Assembly: GCA_900314975.1 (NCBI GenBank)
Contig: OMXI01000015.1
Location: 59,627-92,795 of the forward strand
Direction: 5' to 3'
DNA: 33,169 bases
Origin: an uncultured Eubacteriales bacterium
GTDB taxonomy: Bacteria > Bacillota > Clostridia > Oscillospirales > Ruminococcaceae
Made by a program: the position numbers and the translations under genes. This document shows, piece by piece, positions 1-7,310 of this stretch (position 1 is its first letter; each line of letters opens with the position of its first letter). The notes under the pieces were generated by a model that worked only from the letters and a program-made list of their open reading frames with translations, was not told the origin of the DNA and made no database searches.

Positions 1-1031
1 ACGCCGTAGTCAGCCTCGATAAGCTCGCCCAGAACGTAAGCGTCCTCGCCCGCAGCCTTGATAGCCTCGATAGCCTTGTCAGCGTCTGCCTTGTCAACAA
101 CGACAGTCATGCCTACGCCCATGTTGAACGTGTTGAACATATCTCTCTCGGGGATATTTCCGGTCTTTGCGATAAGGTCAAAGATAGGCAGCACCTGAAC
201 GTCCTTTCTTGATATCTTCGCTGAAAGTCCCTTTGGAAGCGAACGCGGGATATTCTCGTAGAAACCGCCGCCCGTGATGTGTGAGATGCTCTTGACGTTC
301 ACGCTGTCAAGCAGGCTCATTATTGCCTTGACATATATCCTCGTCGGGGTGAGAAGTACCTCGCCGAGAGTCTTTCCGCCAAGCTCGTCATAGGTTTTTG
401 CAAGGCTCTGCTCGCTTACGTCAAATACCTTTCTTACAAGGCTGAAGCCGTTTGAGTGTACGCCGCTTGATTTGATAGCGATCATAACGTCGCCCGCCTT
501 CTGCTTGCTTGGGTCGATTATCTTGTCCTTGTCAACAACGCCAACAGAGAATCCCGCAAGGTCGTAGTCCTCGTCAGGCATAAGACCCGGATGCTCTGCG
601 GTCTCGCCGCCGATAAGCGCACAGCCTGCCTGTACGCAGCCCTCTGCCACGCCCGAAACTATCTTTGCTATCTTTTCGGGATAGTTCTTTCCGCAGGCTA
701 TGTAGTCAAGGAAGAACTGCGGCTTTGCTCCGCAGCAGATGATGTCGTTTACGCACATAGCCACGCAGTCGATACCTACCGTGTCGTGCTTGTCAAGCAG
801 AAAAGCTATCTTTATCTTTGTGCCTACGCCGTCAGTGCCAGATACAAGCACAGGCTTGTTTATGCCCGTCATATCAAGCTCAAAAAGTCCGCCAAAGCCG
901 CCTATGCCGTCGAGAACGCCCTTTGTGACTGTCCTTGCAACGTACTGCTTCATAAGCTCGACTGCCTTGTAACCTGCGGTAACGTCAACTCCCGCGTCCT
1001 TGTAGCTGTTAGAATAGCTGTTATTGTTCAT
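1..1031 (-). CDS. purM: Phosphoribosylformylglycinamidine cyclo-ligase (AIR synthase), 3' end cut by the window edge
   Basis: PurM converts FGAM to AIR with ATP in the fifth step of de novo purine synthesis in the cytosol. Translating the minus strand from the ATG at 1031 gives 343 codons up to the edge, so only a few C-terminal residues are missing (the family is about 345 aa). Visible family signatures are the Gly-rich [11 protein letters not shown] near residue 40, [10 protein letters not shown] (nucleotide/substrate loop), [20 protein letters not shown] and the C-terminal [13 protein letters not shown] ribosome site (AAAGG) precedes the ATG. It is the third gene of a purE-purF-purM operon, 36 nt after the purF-like stop, and has no promoter of its own that I can see. 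Confidence 0.96.
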   Translation of the reverse strand, partial: MNNNSYSNSYKDAGVDVTAGYKAVELMKQYVARTVTKGVLDGIGGFGGLFELDMTGINKPVLVSGTDGVGTKIKIAFLLDKHDTVGIDCVAMCVNDIICCGAKPQFFLDYIACGKNYPEKIAKIVSGVAEGCVQAGCALIGGETAEHPGLMPDEDYDLAGFSVGVVDKDKIIDPSKQKAGDVMIAIKSSGVHSNGFSLVRKVFDVSEQSLAKTYDELGGKTLGEVLLTPTRIYVKAIMSLLDSVNVKSISHITGGGFYENIPRSLPKGLSAKISRKDVQVLPIFDLIAKTGNIPERDMFNTFNMGVGMTVVVDKADADKAIEAIKAAGEDAYVLGELIEADYG

Positions 1032-1067
1032 ATATCTTATCCTTTCGTTGTATGTGATATTTGGTTG

Positions 1068-2501
1068 TTATTCGCTGCAATGCTCTTTACCGTTCCAACA
1101 GTATGTGCATAGCTTGCAGCCTTCAAGCTCTACTGCCTTGACCGTGCCTTCGAGTGACTGGAATTCAAGCGATGTGAGTTCAAGTCTGCGGCAAATCTCA
1201 TCTCTGAGCAGTCTGCCTCTTTGTGTGTTGGAATCGCTGTACTCGCTGATATATTTAACTCCCTCAACGCCCTCGTGCTCGTCGATTATCTGCCTTGCGA
1301 TAAGTTCAAGCTCGGAATTGCTGCGTGAGAAGTTCAGGTATTTGCAGCCGTACATTATCGGCGGACAGGCAGAGCGCATATGAACTTCTTTTGCGCCGTT
1401 CTCGTAAAGGAACTCAACAGTTTCTCTCATCTGTGTGCCTCTTACGATGCTGTCGTCGACAAACAGCAGCTTTTTGCCTTTGATAAGGTCGTGAACGGGT
1501 ATCAGCTTCATCTTTGCGACCTTGTTTCTCATCGACTGACTGGTTGGCATAAAGCTTCTCGGCCAGGTCGGAGTGTATTTTATAAACGGTCTTGCAAACG
1601 GTATGCCGCTTCGGTTTGCATATCCTATCGCGTGCGGGGTACCCGAGTCAGGAACGCCGCAGACATAGTCAACATCGGGCAGCCTGCCGTTGTTGATGTC
1701 ATTTTCCGCCATTATCATACCGTTTCTTATTCTCATGACCTCAACGTTCTTACCCTCGTAGGTGGCATTAGGGTAGCCATAATAAGTCCATAAAAATGTA
1801 CAGATACTCATTTTATCCGTGCCTTCGGATAGTATCTCATAGCCGTCCTTGTTCAGCTTGAGTATCTCACCTGCTTTCATCTCATGGCAGGTCGTATAGC
1901 CAAGTTTCATGAAAGCGAAGTCCTCAAACGAGAAACAAAAGCCGTCGGATCTTTTCCCTATGATTATCGGCAGCTTGCCCGCCTTGTCCCTTGCGCAGAT
2001 AACGGAATCTTCAAGCATGATCACGAGCGACATGGTTCCCTGTATCTTGCTCTGTGCATATCTGATGCCATCAACAAAATTGTCTTTCTGTGCGATCAGT
2101 GCGCCGATAAGATCTGCAGAGTTTATCGAACCGCTGCTCATCGCTTCAAAATTCGCACAGCCGCTGTGGAGAAGCTCGCCTGCGATATCATCTGCGTTAT
2201 GTATCACTCCTATCGAGCAGATAGCATAAAGTCCCAGCTTTGAGCGTACCATGATAGGCTGTGGGTCAGTATCACTGATACAGCCGACACAGACCTTTCC
2301 CCGCATAGTTTCGACATCTTTTTCAAATTTAGTACGAAACGGAGAATTTTCAATGCTGTGGATATTCCTTTGGAAGCCAAGTTCAGCGGAATAAGAGGTC
2401 ATACCGCCTCGTCTTGTACCAAGATGGGAATGATAATCCGTTCCGAAAAAAACGTCCTGAATGCAGTCGTTAGCGGAGACTGCTCCGAAAAAACCACCCA
2501 T
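1068..2501 (-). CDS. PurF-like amidophosphoribosyltransferase lacking the N-terminal cysteine nucleophile
   Basis: The C-terminal half is a clear PurF phosphoribosyltransferase: GVPDSGTPHAIGYA near residues 282-295, IKYTPTWPRSFMPTSQS near 308-323, and the PRPP loop VDDSIVRGTQ at 348-357. Cysteines matching the Fe-S ligands of Bacillus PurF appear to be kept: C234 (SICTF), C386 (GCKY) and the C-terminal cluster C462/C465/C468. The N-terminal glutaminase half is degenerate. The protein begins MGGFFG where canonical PurF exposes Cys after Met or propeptide removal, the GHxRYxT motif is absent (VCVGCISDTDPQP instead), and the HNG loop reads HNA. The start is well fixed by AAGGTGAT seven bases upstream of the ATG. 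This matches a clostridial PurF clade I recall, often annotated simply as amidophosphoribosyltransferase. It lies 50 nt after purE. Whether it makes phosphoribosylamine from free ammonia or has a regulatory role is open, so I leave the symbol blank. Confidence 0.9.
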   Translation of the reverse strand: MGGFFGAVSANDCIQDVFFGTDYHSHLGTRRGGMTSYSAELGFQRNIHSIENSPFRTKFEKDVETMRGKVCVGCISDTDPQPIMVRSKLGLYAICSIGVIHNADDIAGELLHSGCANFEAMSSGSINSADLIGALIAQKDNFVDGIRYAQSKIQGTMSLVIMLEDSVICARDKAGKLPIIIGKRSDGFCFSFEDFAFMKLGYTTCHEMKAGEILKLNKDGYEILSEGTDKMSICTFLWTYYGYPNATYEGKNVEVMRIRNGMIMAENDINNGRLPDVDYVCGVPDSGTPHAIGYANRSGIPFARPFIKYTPTWPRSFMPTSQSMRNKVAKMKLIPVHDLIKGKKLLFVDDSIVRGTQMRETVEFLYENGAKEVHMRSACPPIMYGCKYLNFSRSNSELELIARQIIDEHEGVEGVKYISEYSDSNTQRGRLLRDEICRRLELTSLEFQSLEGTVKAVELEGCKLCTYCWNGKEHCSE

Positions 2502-2551
2502 AGTGTATCACCTTAACCCTTTTTGATATGAAATTGCCCGAGATAACATCA

Positions 2552-3049
2552 TCAGATGTTTTTCAGTGCATCCTGAAGAGCAGCGTCCTTAGCCTTGACT
2601 CCGTCTATCATAGCCAGCTTTTCAGCCTCAAGCTTCTTGGAAAGCTCTTCGTCGGAAAGCGCAAGCATCTGAACGGCAAGTATCGCAGCGTTCTTTGCGC
2701 CGTCAATTGCTACAGTCGCAACAGGGATGCCCGATGGCATCATAACAGTTGCCAGCAGCGCATCCATACCGTCAAGTGCAGCCGACTTGCAGGGGATACC
2801 GATCACGGGCAGCGTGGTGTGTCCCGCAATAACGCCCGCAAGGTGTGCAGCCATACCCGCAGCGCAGATGATAACGCCAAAGCCGTTTGATTTAGCGCTT
2901 GCTGCAAACTCGCTCGCAAGTGCGGGTGTGCGGTGTGCGCTCATAACGTGGCACTCGTAAGGAACACCGTAGTTTTTAAGCTCTGCGATAGCCTTTTTAA
3001 CTACCGGCAGGTCACTGTCCGAACCCATGATAACAGCTACTTTTTTCAT
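2552..3049 (-). CDS. purE: N5-carboxyaminoimidazole ribonucleotide mutase (PurE class I)
   Basis: PurE rearranges N5-CAIR to CAIR in purine synthesis. The 165-aa product has the family landmarks: [10 protein letters not shown] (phosphate-binding GSxSD loop) at the N terminus, SAHRTPA with the catalytic His near residue 42, the [16 protein letters not shown] segment, and the C-terminal [18 protein letters not shown]. Two in-frame ATGs lie at 3055 and 3049. GGAGGT at 3057-3062 is one base from the first but seven bases from the second, so 3049 is the likely start; the longer upstream extension would run through a terminator hairpin. It is the first gene of the purE-purF-purM operon. Confidence 0.95.
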   Translation of the reverse strand: MKKVAVIMGSDSDLPVVKKAIAELKNYGVPYECHVMSAHRTPALASEFAASAKSNGFGVIICAAGMAAHLAGVIAGHTTLPVIGIPCKSAALDGMDALLATVMMPSGIPVATVAIDGAKNAAILAVQMLALSDEELSKKLEAEKLAMIDGVKAKDAALQDALKNI

Positions 3050-3063
3050 TTTCATTACCTCCG

Positions 3064-3097
3064 AAAAACAAAAAACTGCAACTTGACCGTTGCAGTT
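3064..3097 (-). terminator. Intrinsic terminator in the purE leader (attenuator candidate)
   Basis: On the minus strand a perfect 9-bp stem (AACTGCAAC with GTTGCAGTT, loop GGTCAA) at 3074-3097 is followed by a U-rich run TTTTTGTTTTT. It ends two bases before the purE ribosome site (3057-3062). Because it lies between the purE promoter and purE, it must be conditionally read through, or it limits basal expression. The stop codon of the candidate leader ORF (3096-3098) overlaps the base of its 5' arm. Confidence 0.85.
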
Positions 3098-3221
3098 ATA
3101 TTTTACCCGTATTTGTCTGTATGCGCAAAGACATAATTGAGTGCGCAAAAGCAAAGCGGTAAGTGCTGTGGCAGCAATATCCGCTGATAGCGTATGGAGT
3201 TGATGAACGCAAGATATTCAT
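3096..3221 (-). CDS. Candidate 41-codon leader peptide upstream of purE
   Basis: An ORF on the minus strand starts at ATG 3221, has a strong ribosome site GGAGGG six bases upstream, and ends at TAA 3096-3098, inside the base of the purE leader terminator. The peptide begins MNILRSSTPYAISGYCCHST and ends with RIQTNTGKI; it holds six Ser and two adjacent Cys and shows no long run of a single amino acid. A ribosome at its stop codon would cover the 5' arm of the terminator, so translation could promote read-through into purE. This geometry is seen directly; translation and regulation are inference. It could also be part of a structured or dispersed RNA element, since GCGT...ACGC, GCTG...CAGC and TGCGCA...TGCGCA pairings lie within it. 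Confidence 0.45.
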   Translation of the reverse strand: MNILRSSTPYAISGYCCHSTYRFAFAHSIMSLRIQTNTGKI

Positions 3222-3292
3222 AAATGACCCTCCGCACGTGATTTTTGCGCTTGCAAGTCCTGCTTTGCCGCAACAGAAAAACTCACAATATA

Positions 3293-3321
3293 ATTGTACA
3301 ATATTTGCGCATAAATTTCAA
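3293..3321 (-). promoter_or_regulatory. purE operon promoter
   Basis: Minus-strand TTGAAA (3316-3321), a 17-bp spacer and TACAAT (3293-3298) fit a housekeeping sigma promoter. The predicted start near 3286 leaves a leader of about 230 nt before purE, which contains the leader ORF and the terminator. I looked for purine, PRPP and ZTP riboswitch consensus elements in this leader and did not recognise any. Confidence 0.7.
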
Positions 3322-3405
3322 CACCCGTGCATATAAAATTTATGTCAATTTCTTTCGACAGAATTGTGAATTTTAACTACGGCTTGTATATTGCTTATTG
3401 TTTCG

Positions 3406-3630
3406 TCACAAGAATTGGGAGCGCGACAGCTGCTGTGCATTTGTCATATCGTCTACCAGTTGCTGCATCTCGTGTACAGAATGGGCGTTGTGGCTGTCCC
3501 TGATAAGCTGCTGCTTCTGCACGGGCGATAGCTTGTTGAAAACGTCAAACGCAAGCACGTTCTGCGCCATAGCCATTGAAAGCCCCAGCGGTATATCCTG
3601 CGGTGAGTATACAGGCTTTATTTTTTTCAT
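3406..3630 (-). CDS. Small conserved-looking protein of unknown function (74 aa)
   Basis: I do not recognise this protein. Reasons to believe it is real: a full AAGGAGGT ribosome site six bases before the ATG, a plausible promoter upstream (TTGTTT at 3704-3709, 18-bp spacer, CATAAT at 3680-3685), and a non-random composition. The product begins MKKIKPVYSPQDIPLGLSM and continues into a predicted helical, Gln/Asn/His-rich segment (KLSPVQKQQLIRDSHNAHSV, then MQQLVDDM). It has no signal peptide, membrane segment or obvious catalytic motif, so a small cytosolic helical protein is likely. It is divergent from rsmA, and a 16-bp perfect palindrome sits in its 5' untranslated region. It is separated from the purE promoter by less than 100 bp. 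Confidence 0.75.
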   Translation of the reverse strand: MKKIKPVYSPQDIPLGLSMAMAQNVLAFDVFNKLSPVQKQQLIRDSHNAHSVHEMQQLVDDMTNAQQLSRSQFL

Positions 3631-3649
3631 CTTTGTACCTCCTTTGCTT

Positions 3650-3665
3650 TATTTCCGCGGAAATA
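3650..3665. promoter_or_regulatory. 16-bp perfect palindrome, candidate operator of the 74-aa gene
   Basis: TATTTCCGCGGAAATA is identical to its own reverse complement. It lies about 8-23 bases downstream of the predicted start of the minus-strand transcript and just ahead of the AAGGAGGT ribosome site, where a repressor would block the 74-aa gene. It could instead act as an RNA hairpin. The rsmA -35 box is about 60 bp away, so control of rsmA is less likely. Confidence 0.4.
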
Positions 3666-3726
3666 GTCTGCGTAAGGATATTATGCCCGTGATTTTGCAC
3701 AATAAACAATTGTCTGAAAAATGCTG

Positions 3727-3755
3727 TTGACAGCACTGTTTTGTAATGCTATAAT
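3727..3755 (+). promoter_or_regulatory. rsmA promoter, perfect consensus
   Basis: TTGACA (3727-3732), 17-bp spacer and TATAAT (3750-3755) match the housekeeping consensus at every position. The start of transcription, near 3762, lies after the ATG at 3721, so that ATG cannot be the start of rsmA. Confidence 0.9.
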
Positions 3756-3786
3756 CAAACAAGAAACACTCTCGGAGGAAATAAAT

Positions 3787-4647
3787 TTGGATAATTTGTG
3801 GAATATCGGAACTATAAAAGCTGTAATGGAAAAGCACGGTTTTACGTTCTCAAAGGCGCTTGGGCAGAACTTTCTTGTCAACCCGTCCGTGTGCCCGAAA
3901 ATCGCGGAAATGGGCAACGCGAAAAAGGGCTTCGGCGTGCTTGAAATAGGCACGGGCATAGGCGTTCTGACTAACGAGCTTGCCAAGCGTGCCGACAAGG
4001 TAGTTGCCATAGAAATTGACGACAGGCTGATACCCGTGCTTAACGAAACGCTTGCCGAGTACGGCAACGTGAAGATAATCAACGACGACGTTATGAAGGT
4101 AGACCTTGCAAAGCTTATAGATACAGAGTTTGCAGGGCTTGATGCCGCGGTGTGCGCAAACCTGCCCTACTACATCACCTCGCCTGTAATAATGACCCTG
4201 CTCGAGCAGCGCCTGCCGATAAAAACTATCACCGTTATGGTGCAGAAAGAGGCAGGTACGCGCCTTTGCGCAAAAATGGGTACGCGCGAAATGGGTGCGG
4301 TCACGGTAGCGATAAACTACTTTGCGACAGCAAAGGTGCTGTTCAATGTGTCAAGAGGCAGCTTTATGCCGCCACCGAATGTCGACAGCTGCGTGGTGCA
4401 GTTTGAGCTGCGCGATAAAACTCCACAAGGTGTTAGCGATGAAGAATTCTTTTTCAAGGTCGCAAGAGGGGCGTTCTCGCAGCGCAGAAAAACGCTTTGC
4501 AACTCTGTTGCGTCATCGCTTGGCATTGAAAAAAGCATTGTCGTCCAAGCGATAGAGCAGGCAGCACTTGAGCCGTCTGTCCGCCCTGAAAAGCTGTCTA
4601 TGCAGCAGCTTATATCATTCAGCGAAAACCTTAAAAAACTGATTTGA
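3787..4647 (+). CDS. rsmA: 16S rRNA (adenine(1518)-N6/adenine(1519)-N6)-dimethyltransferase
   Basis: RsmA (KsgA) uses SAM to dimethylate two adjacent adenines near the 3' end of 16S rRNA late in 30S assembly. The 286-aa product shows the KALGQNFLVNP N-terminal motif, the SAM loop LEIGTGIGVLT with the acidic VVAIEID strand, and the catalytic NLPYY motif near residues 125-129, followed by the C-terminal helical domain. I chose the TTG at 3787: GGAGGA lies seven bases upstream, and the longer ATG start at 3721 precedes the promoter's transcription start. It is a single-gene unit with its own promoter and terminator, divergent from the 74-aa gene. Confidence 0.95.
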   Translation: MDNLWNIGTIKAVMEKHGFTFSKALGQNFLVNPSVCPKIAEMGNAKKGFGVLEIGTGIGVLTNELAKRADKVVAIEIDDRLIPVLNETLAEYGNVKIINDDVMKVDLAKLIDTEFAGLDAAVCANLPYYITSPVIMTLLEQRLPIKTITVMVQKEAGTRLCAKMGTREMGAVTVAINYFATAKVLFNVSRGSFMPPPNVDSCVVQFELRDKTPQGVSDEEFFFKVARGAFSQRRKTLCNSVASSLGIEKSIVVQAIEQAALEPSVRPEKLSMQQLISFSENLKKLI

Positions 4648-4653
4648 ACACGG

Positions 4654-4686
4654 AGCCGTTCTTTGTGAGCGGCTTTTTCTTTTTCT
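4654..4686 (+). terminator. Intrinsic terminator of rsmA
   Basis: AGCCG (4654-4658) pairs with CGGCT (4670-4674) across an 11-base loop and is followed by a T-rich run, seven bases after the rsmA stop. Confidence 0.75.
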
Positions 4687-4797
4687 TACATCTTATTTCT
4701 TATCCCTTACCTCTAATCGACACTTTTCACACACGCTTTGATGTATTCTTGATTACGGCTGTAAAAATCAAAGGAATACGAAAGGTGCCGTGATAAA

Positions 4798-7104
4798 ATG
4801 GAAAAGATAAAACGATTGATAGGTTCGCGCCTTGCGTCAGATGAACGCAGGCTGATACTTGCGGCTGTAATGCTGCTTGCGGGCTTTGTTTCCAGCTTTG
4901 GAAAGCTGCTTGGTCACCCCTCGCAGATGAACGTTGCCGCTGCTGTCCTCGCAGGCGAAAACATTTTGCCCGTGTTCGTAGGCTCGGTGATAGCCTATGC
5001 AGTTATGGGCAGCTTTTCGCAGGGCGCGATACAGCTTTGCGCAATTCTTGTCATAGCAGGTCTGCGCTGGATACTGCCCGCGGACAAGCTGGGCAGCTTT
5101 GGCAGAAAAAGCGAGCCTGCCATGACCTCGCTTATCACCTGCGCAGTGCTGATACTTTTCAGCTGCGTGATGTCTGCGGCAATGCCGTCAAACAGCTTTC
5201 TGACCTCTTTGCGTATGATAAACGCCCTGCTTTGCGGCTGTACCGTTTTCGCCGCTATGAACGTTATGCAAAGCAGAGTGGTAAAGGGAATGTACGATAT
5301 CGGCGGTGTCAACGGGATATACATAGGTATCGTTTATGTTATGTTTATCTCAACACTCACCTCAATGCCTGCGGGCGTTCTTAATGTCGGCAGGGCAGCA
5401 GGCTGCTTTTGTATGCTTATGGCTGTAAGGCGCTTTCGGCAGACGGGCGGTGCAGTAGTCGGTGCGCTCACTACCTGCGGCGTGCTTATCTGCGCTCCTA
5501 TGCTTGCAAGAAACACCCTTTTGCTCGCAACCTCGGGACTTATCTGCGGCGTGTTTGCCTGCTTTGGAATGACCGTCACGGTGCTTGTGTTTATCGGTGT
5601 CTCGCTTATAAGCCTTGCGGCGCTGGGCGTGAACTCGGACACTTTCCCTATGCTTGCGGATATGCTGCTTGGCAGCCTTGTTTTCATTTGTGTTCCGCTG
5701 CCTGCGGTCAAAAGGCTGACAAGGCATATCACAGGCTTTGAAAGCTCGGTGGATATCGTCAGCCAGACTACCGCATCAAAGCTCGGCTTTGCGTCCGGTG
5801 CAATAGGGGAGATACGCGGTCAGCTTTCGCAGGTCACTGCCGCTATGCAGCGCAGAGCGCATAAGACCGACATCTGCGACATCGTGTGCAAAGCCGCCTG
5901 CGCCGACTGTCCGTTCGCAAGACGCTGCTTTGAGAGTAAGCAGCAGCTTGAATGGTCACTTGGCAAGCTCGCCCATATCAGCGCAAAATACAATTGCATC
6001 AGCCAGAGCGACGTTGCAGCGCATCTGCCTTTGTGCCGCAGACCCGAGCATATGACCGAGCGCTTTAACCACGCCTACTCGCTTATGATAGCCGAAAAGG
6101 CGAACGATATGCGTATGGGCGAAATGCGCGGACTGATGTGCGAGCAGCTTTCCTGTATGCAGGATATGCTGCGCGACCTCTCGCTGCGCGCAGGACAGGT
6201 GAGAAACATTGATACCGCGCTGTCTGCACAGGTTCGCAGCTGCTTTGATGCACTTGGCTACCCCAACGCAAAGGCGTGCGTGTATGTAGACGACGAGCTT
6301 AACCGCCGTGCAGACGTCTATCTGACCGCCGAGTACTGCGGCGACCTTGTCAAGCTGACCTCGAAGGTCTCGTCGATAGTCGGCTGTACGCTTGATGTGC
6401 CGGTGTGCGTAAAATCCGACAGCATAACACGAATGACCTTTTGCGAAACACCTGCGTTTGAGGTTCAGACAGCGACCTTCTGCGCCTCGCGCAGCGGCGA
6501 ATATTCGGGCGATACATACGAGATAATCGACATCAGTGCCGCCGAAAAGTATATCATTCTGTCCGACGGAATGGGCACGGGCAAGCGCGCACGGCTCGAC
6601 TCGGTGTTCTCCGTAAGCCTTGTTTCGCGCCTTTTGCGCTGCGGTATGTCCGTGACTACCGCGCATAAAATGGTCAACTCTATGATGCGCGTAAAGGGCT
6701 GGGAGGAGTCGTTCGCAACGCTTGACATAGTGCATCTCGATCTGTGCGGAGGCAGCGCAGGGCTTATGAAATCGGGCGCAGCGGCAAGCTATCTTTGCCG
6801 TGACGGCGGATTGAAGGTCTTCACATCAGATGCTTTTCCCGCAGGCATACTGCCCGCCTGCCGACCCGATACTGCAGATATAAAGCTGTTTGACGGGGAT
6901 ATCATGATGCTTGCGTCAGACGGGGTAGAGCAAAGTGCTGCAAGACGGCTTGCCGCGCTTTCACGCAAGTGTACAGACGTTGACAAGCTTTGCACCGAGC
7001 TGGGTGCGTATTGTATGGACATCTGCGGCGGAGAACTCAAAGATGATCTGACAATCATTCTTGTTAAAATAATAAAAAAACGAACAGATTGTTTAAAATA
7101 TTGA
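4798..7104 (+). CDS. spoIIE: Stage II sporulation protein E (membrane PP2C-type phosphatase)
   Basis: SpoIIE sits at the polar septum and dephosphorylates SpoIIAA to activate sigma-F in the forespore. The 768-aa product (Bacillus 827) has about ten hydrophobic segments in residues 18-305, a central region (about 320-560), and a PP2C domain from about 570. PP2C metal ligands are present: D590 in SDGMG, D708 in ASDGV and D749/D750 in KDDLTIILV, so it looks active. The central region holds a cysteine cluster (C360, C364, C368, C371, C377) suggestive of a metal site. AAAGGTG lies ten bases before the ATG. Upstream, 4716-4722 reads TGTCGAT on the minus strand, one mismatch from a Spo0A box, and a weak TTGATG-18-TAAAAA lies at 4738-4767. 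It has no sporulation neighbours here. Confidence 0.95.
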   Translation: MEKIKRLIGSRLASDERRLILAAVMLLAGFVSSFGKLLGHPSQMNVAAAVLAGENILPVFVGSVIAYAVMGSFSQGAIQLCAILVIAGLRWILPADKLGSFGRKSEPAMTSLITCAVLILFSCVMSAAMPSNSFLTSLRMINALLCGCTVFAAMNVMQSRVVKGMYDIGGVNGIYIGIVYVMFISTLTSMPAGVLNVGRAAGCFCMLMAVRRFRQTGGAVVGALTTCGVLICAPMLARNTLLLATSGLICGVFACFGMTVTVLVFIGVSLISLAALGVNSDTFPMLADMLLGSLVFICVPLPAVKRLTRHITGFESSVDIVSQTTASKLGFASGAIGEIRGQLSQVTAAMQRRAHKTDICDIVCKAACADCPFARRCFESKQQLEWSLGKLAHISAKYNCISQSDVAAHLPLCRRPEHMTERFNHAYSLMIAEKANDMRMGEMRGLMCEQLSCMQDMLRDLSLRAGQVRNIDTALSAQVRSCFDALGYPNAKACVYVDDELNRRADVYLTAEYCGDLVKLTSKVSSIVGCTLDVPVCVKSDSITRMTFCETPAFEVQTATFCASRSGEYSGDTYEIIDISAAEKYIILSDGMGTGKRARLDSVFSVSLVSRLLRCGMSVTTAHKMVNSMMRVKGWEESFATLDIVHLDLCGGSAGLMKSGAAASYLCRDGGLKVFTSDAFPAGILPACRPDTADIKLFDGDIMMLASDGVEQSAARRLAALSRKCTDVDKLCTELGAYCMDICGGELKDDLTIILVKIIKKRTDCLKY

Positions 7105-7207
7105 TTGGTTTAGTTTTCTTAACGAATGAATACTAAAAACTTTTGTGCAAACTGCATAAACGGGATATATAAAATATGTGTGATACTGAAATTATTAACT
7201 AAAACGC

Positions 7208-7236
7208 TTGCAATATTATTTAAAAAAGGTTAAAAT
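7208..7236 (+). promoter_or_regulatory. Glycogen operon promoter
   Basis: TTGCAA (7208-7213), 17-bp spacer and TAAAAT (7231-7236) lie about 75 bp before glgB. The leader holds a short hairpin TGTCC/GGACA near 7254-7270. GGACA recurs beside the glgB ribosome site (about 7302-7306), so alternative pairing that hides the ribosome site is conceivable, but this is only inference. Confidence 0.7.
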
Positions 7237-7310
7237 ATATGTTGAGGAAGAATGTCCCTTCGCGGACAGGACATCTCTAACAAAATCAATAACTTGTCAG
7301 GAGGACAGAA

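Noticed and set aside
3060-3290. Purine, PRPP or ZTP riboswitch in the purE leader
   Set aside because: I looked for their conserved loops and did not find them; a covariance model search would be decisive.
3721-3786. Upstream ATG as the start of rsmA
   Set aside because: The ATG overlaps the -35 side of a perfect promoter whose transcript starts near 3762; TTG 3787 has the ribosome site.
4716-4722. Spo0A box upstream of spoIIE
   Set aside because: One mismatch to a seven-base consensus is expected by chance; mentioned only in the gene entry.
5956-6735. 259-codon minus-strand frame inside spoIIE
   Set aside because: No ribosome site and low-information composition; shadow of spoIIE.
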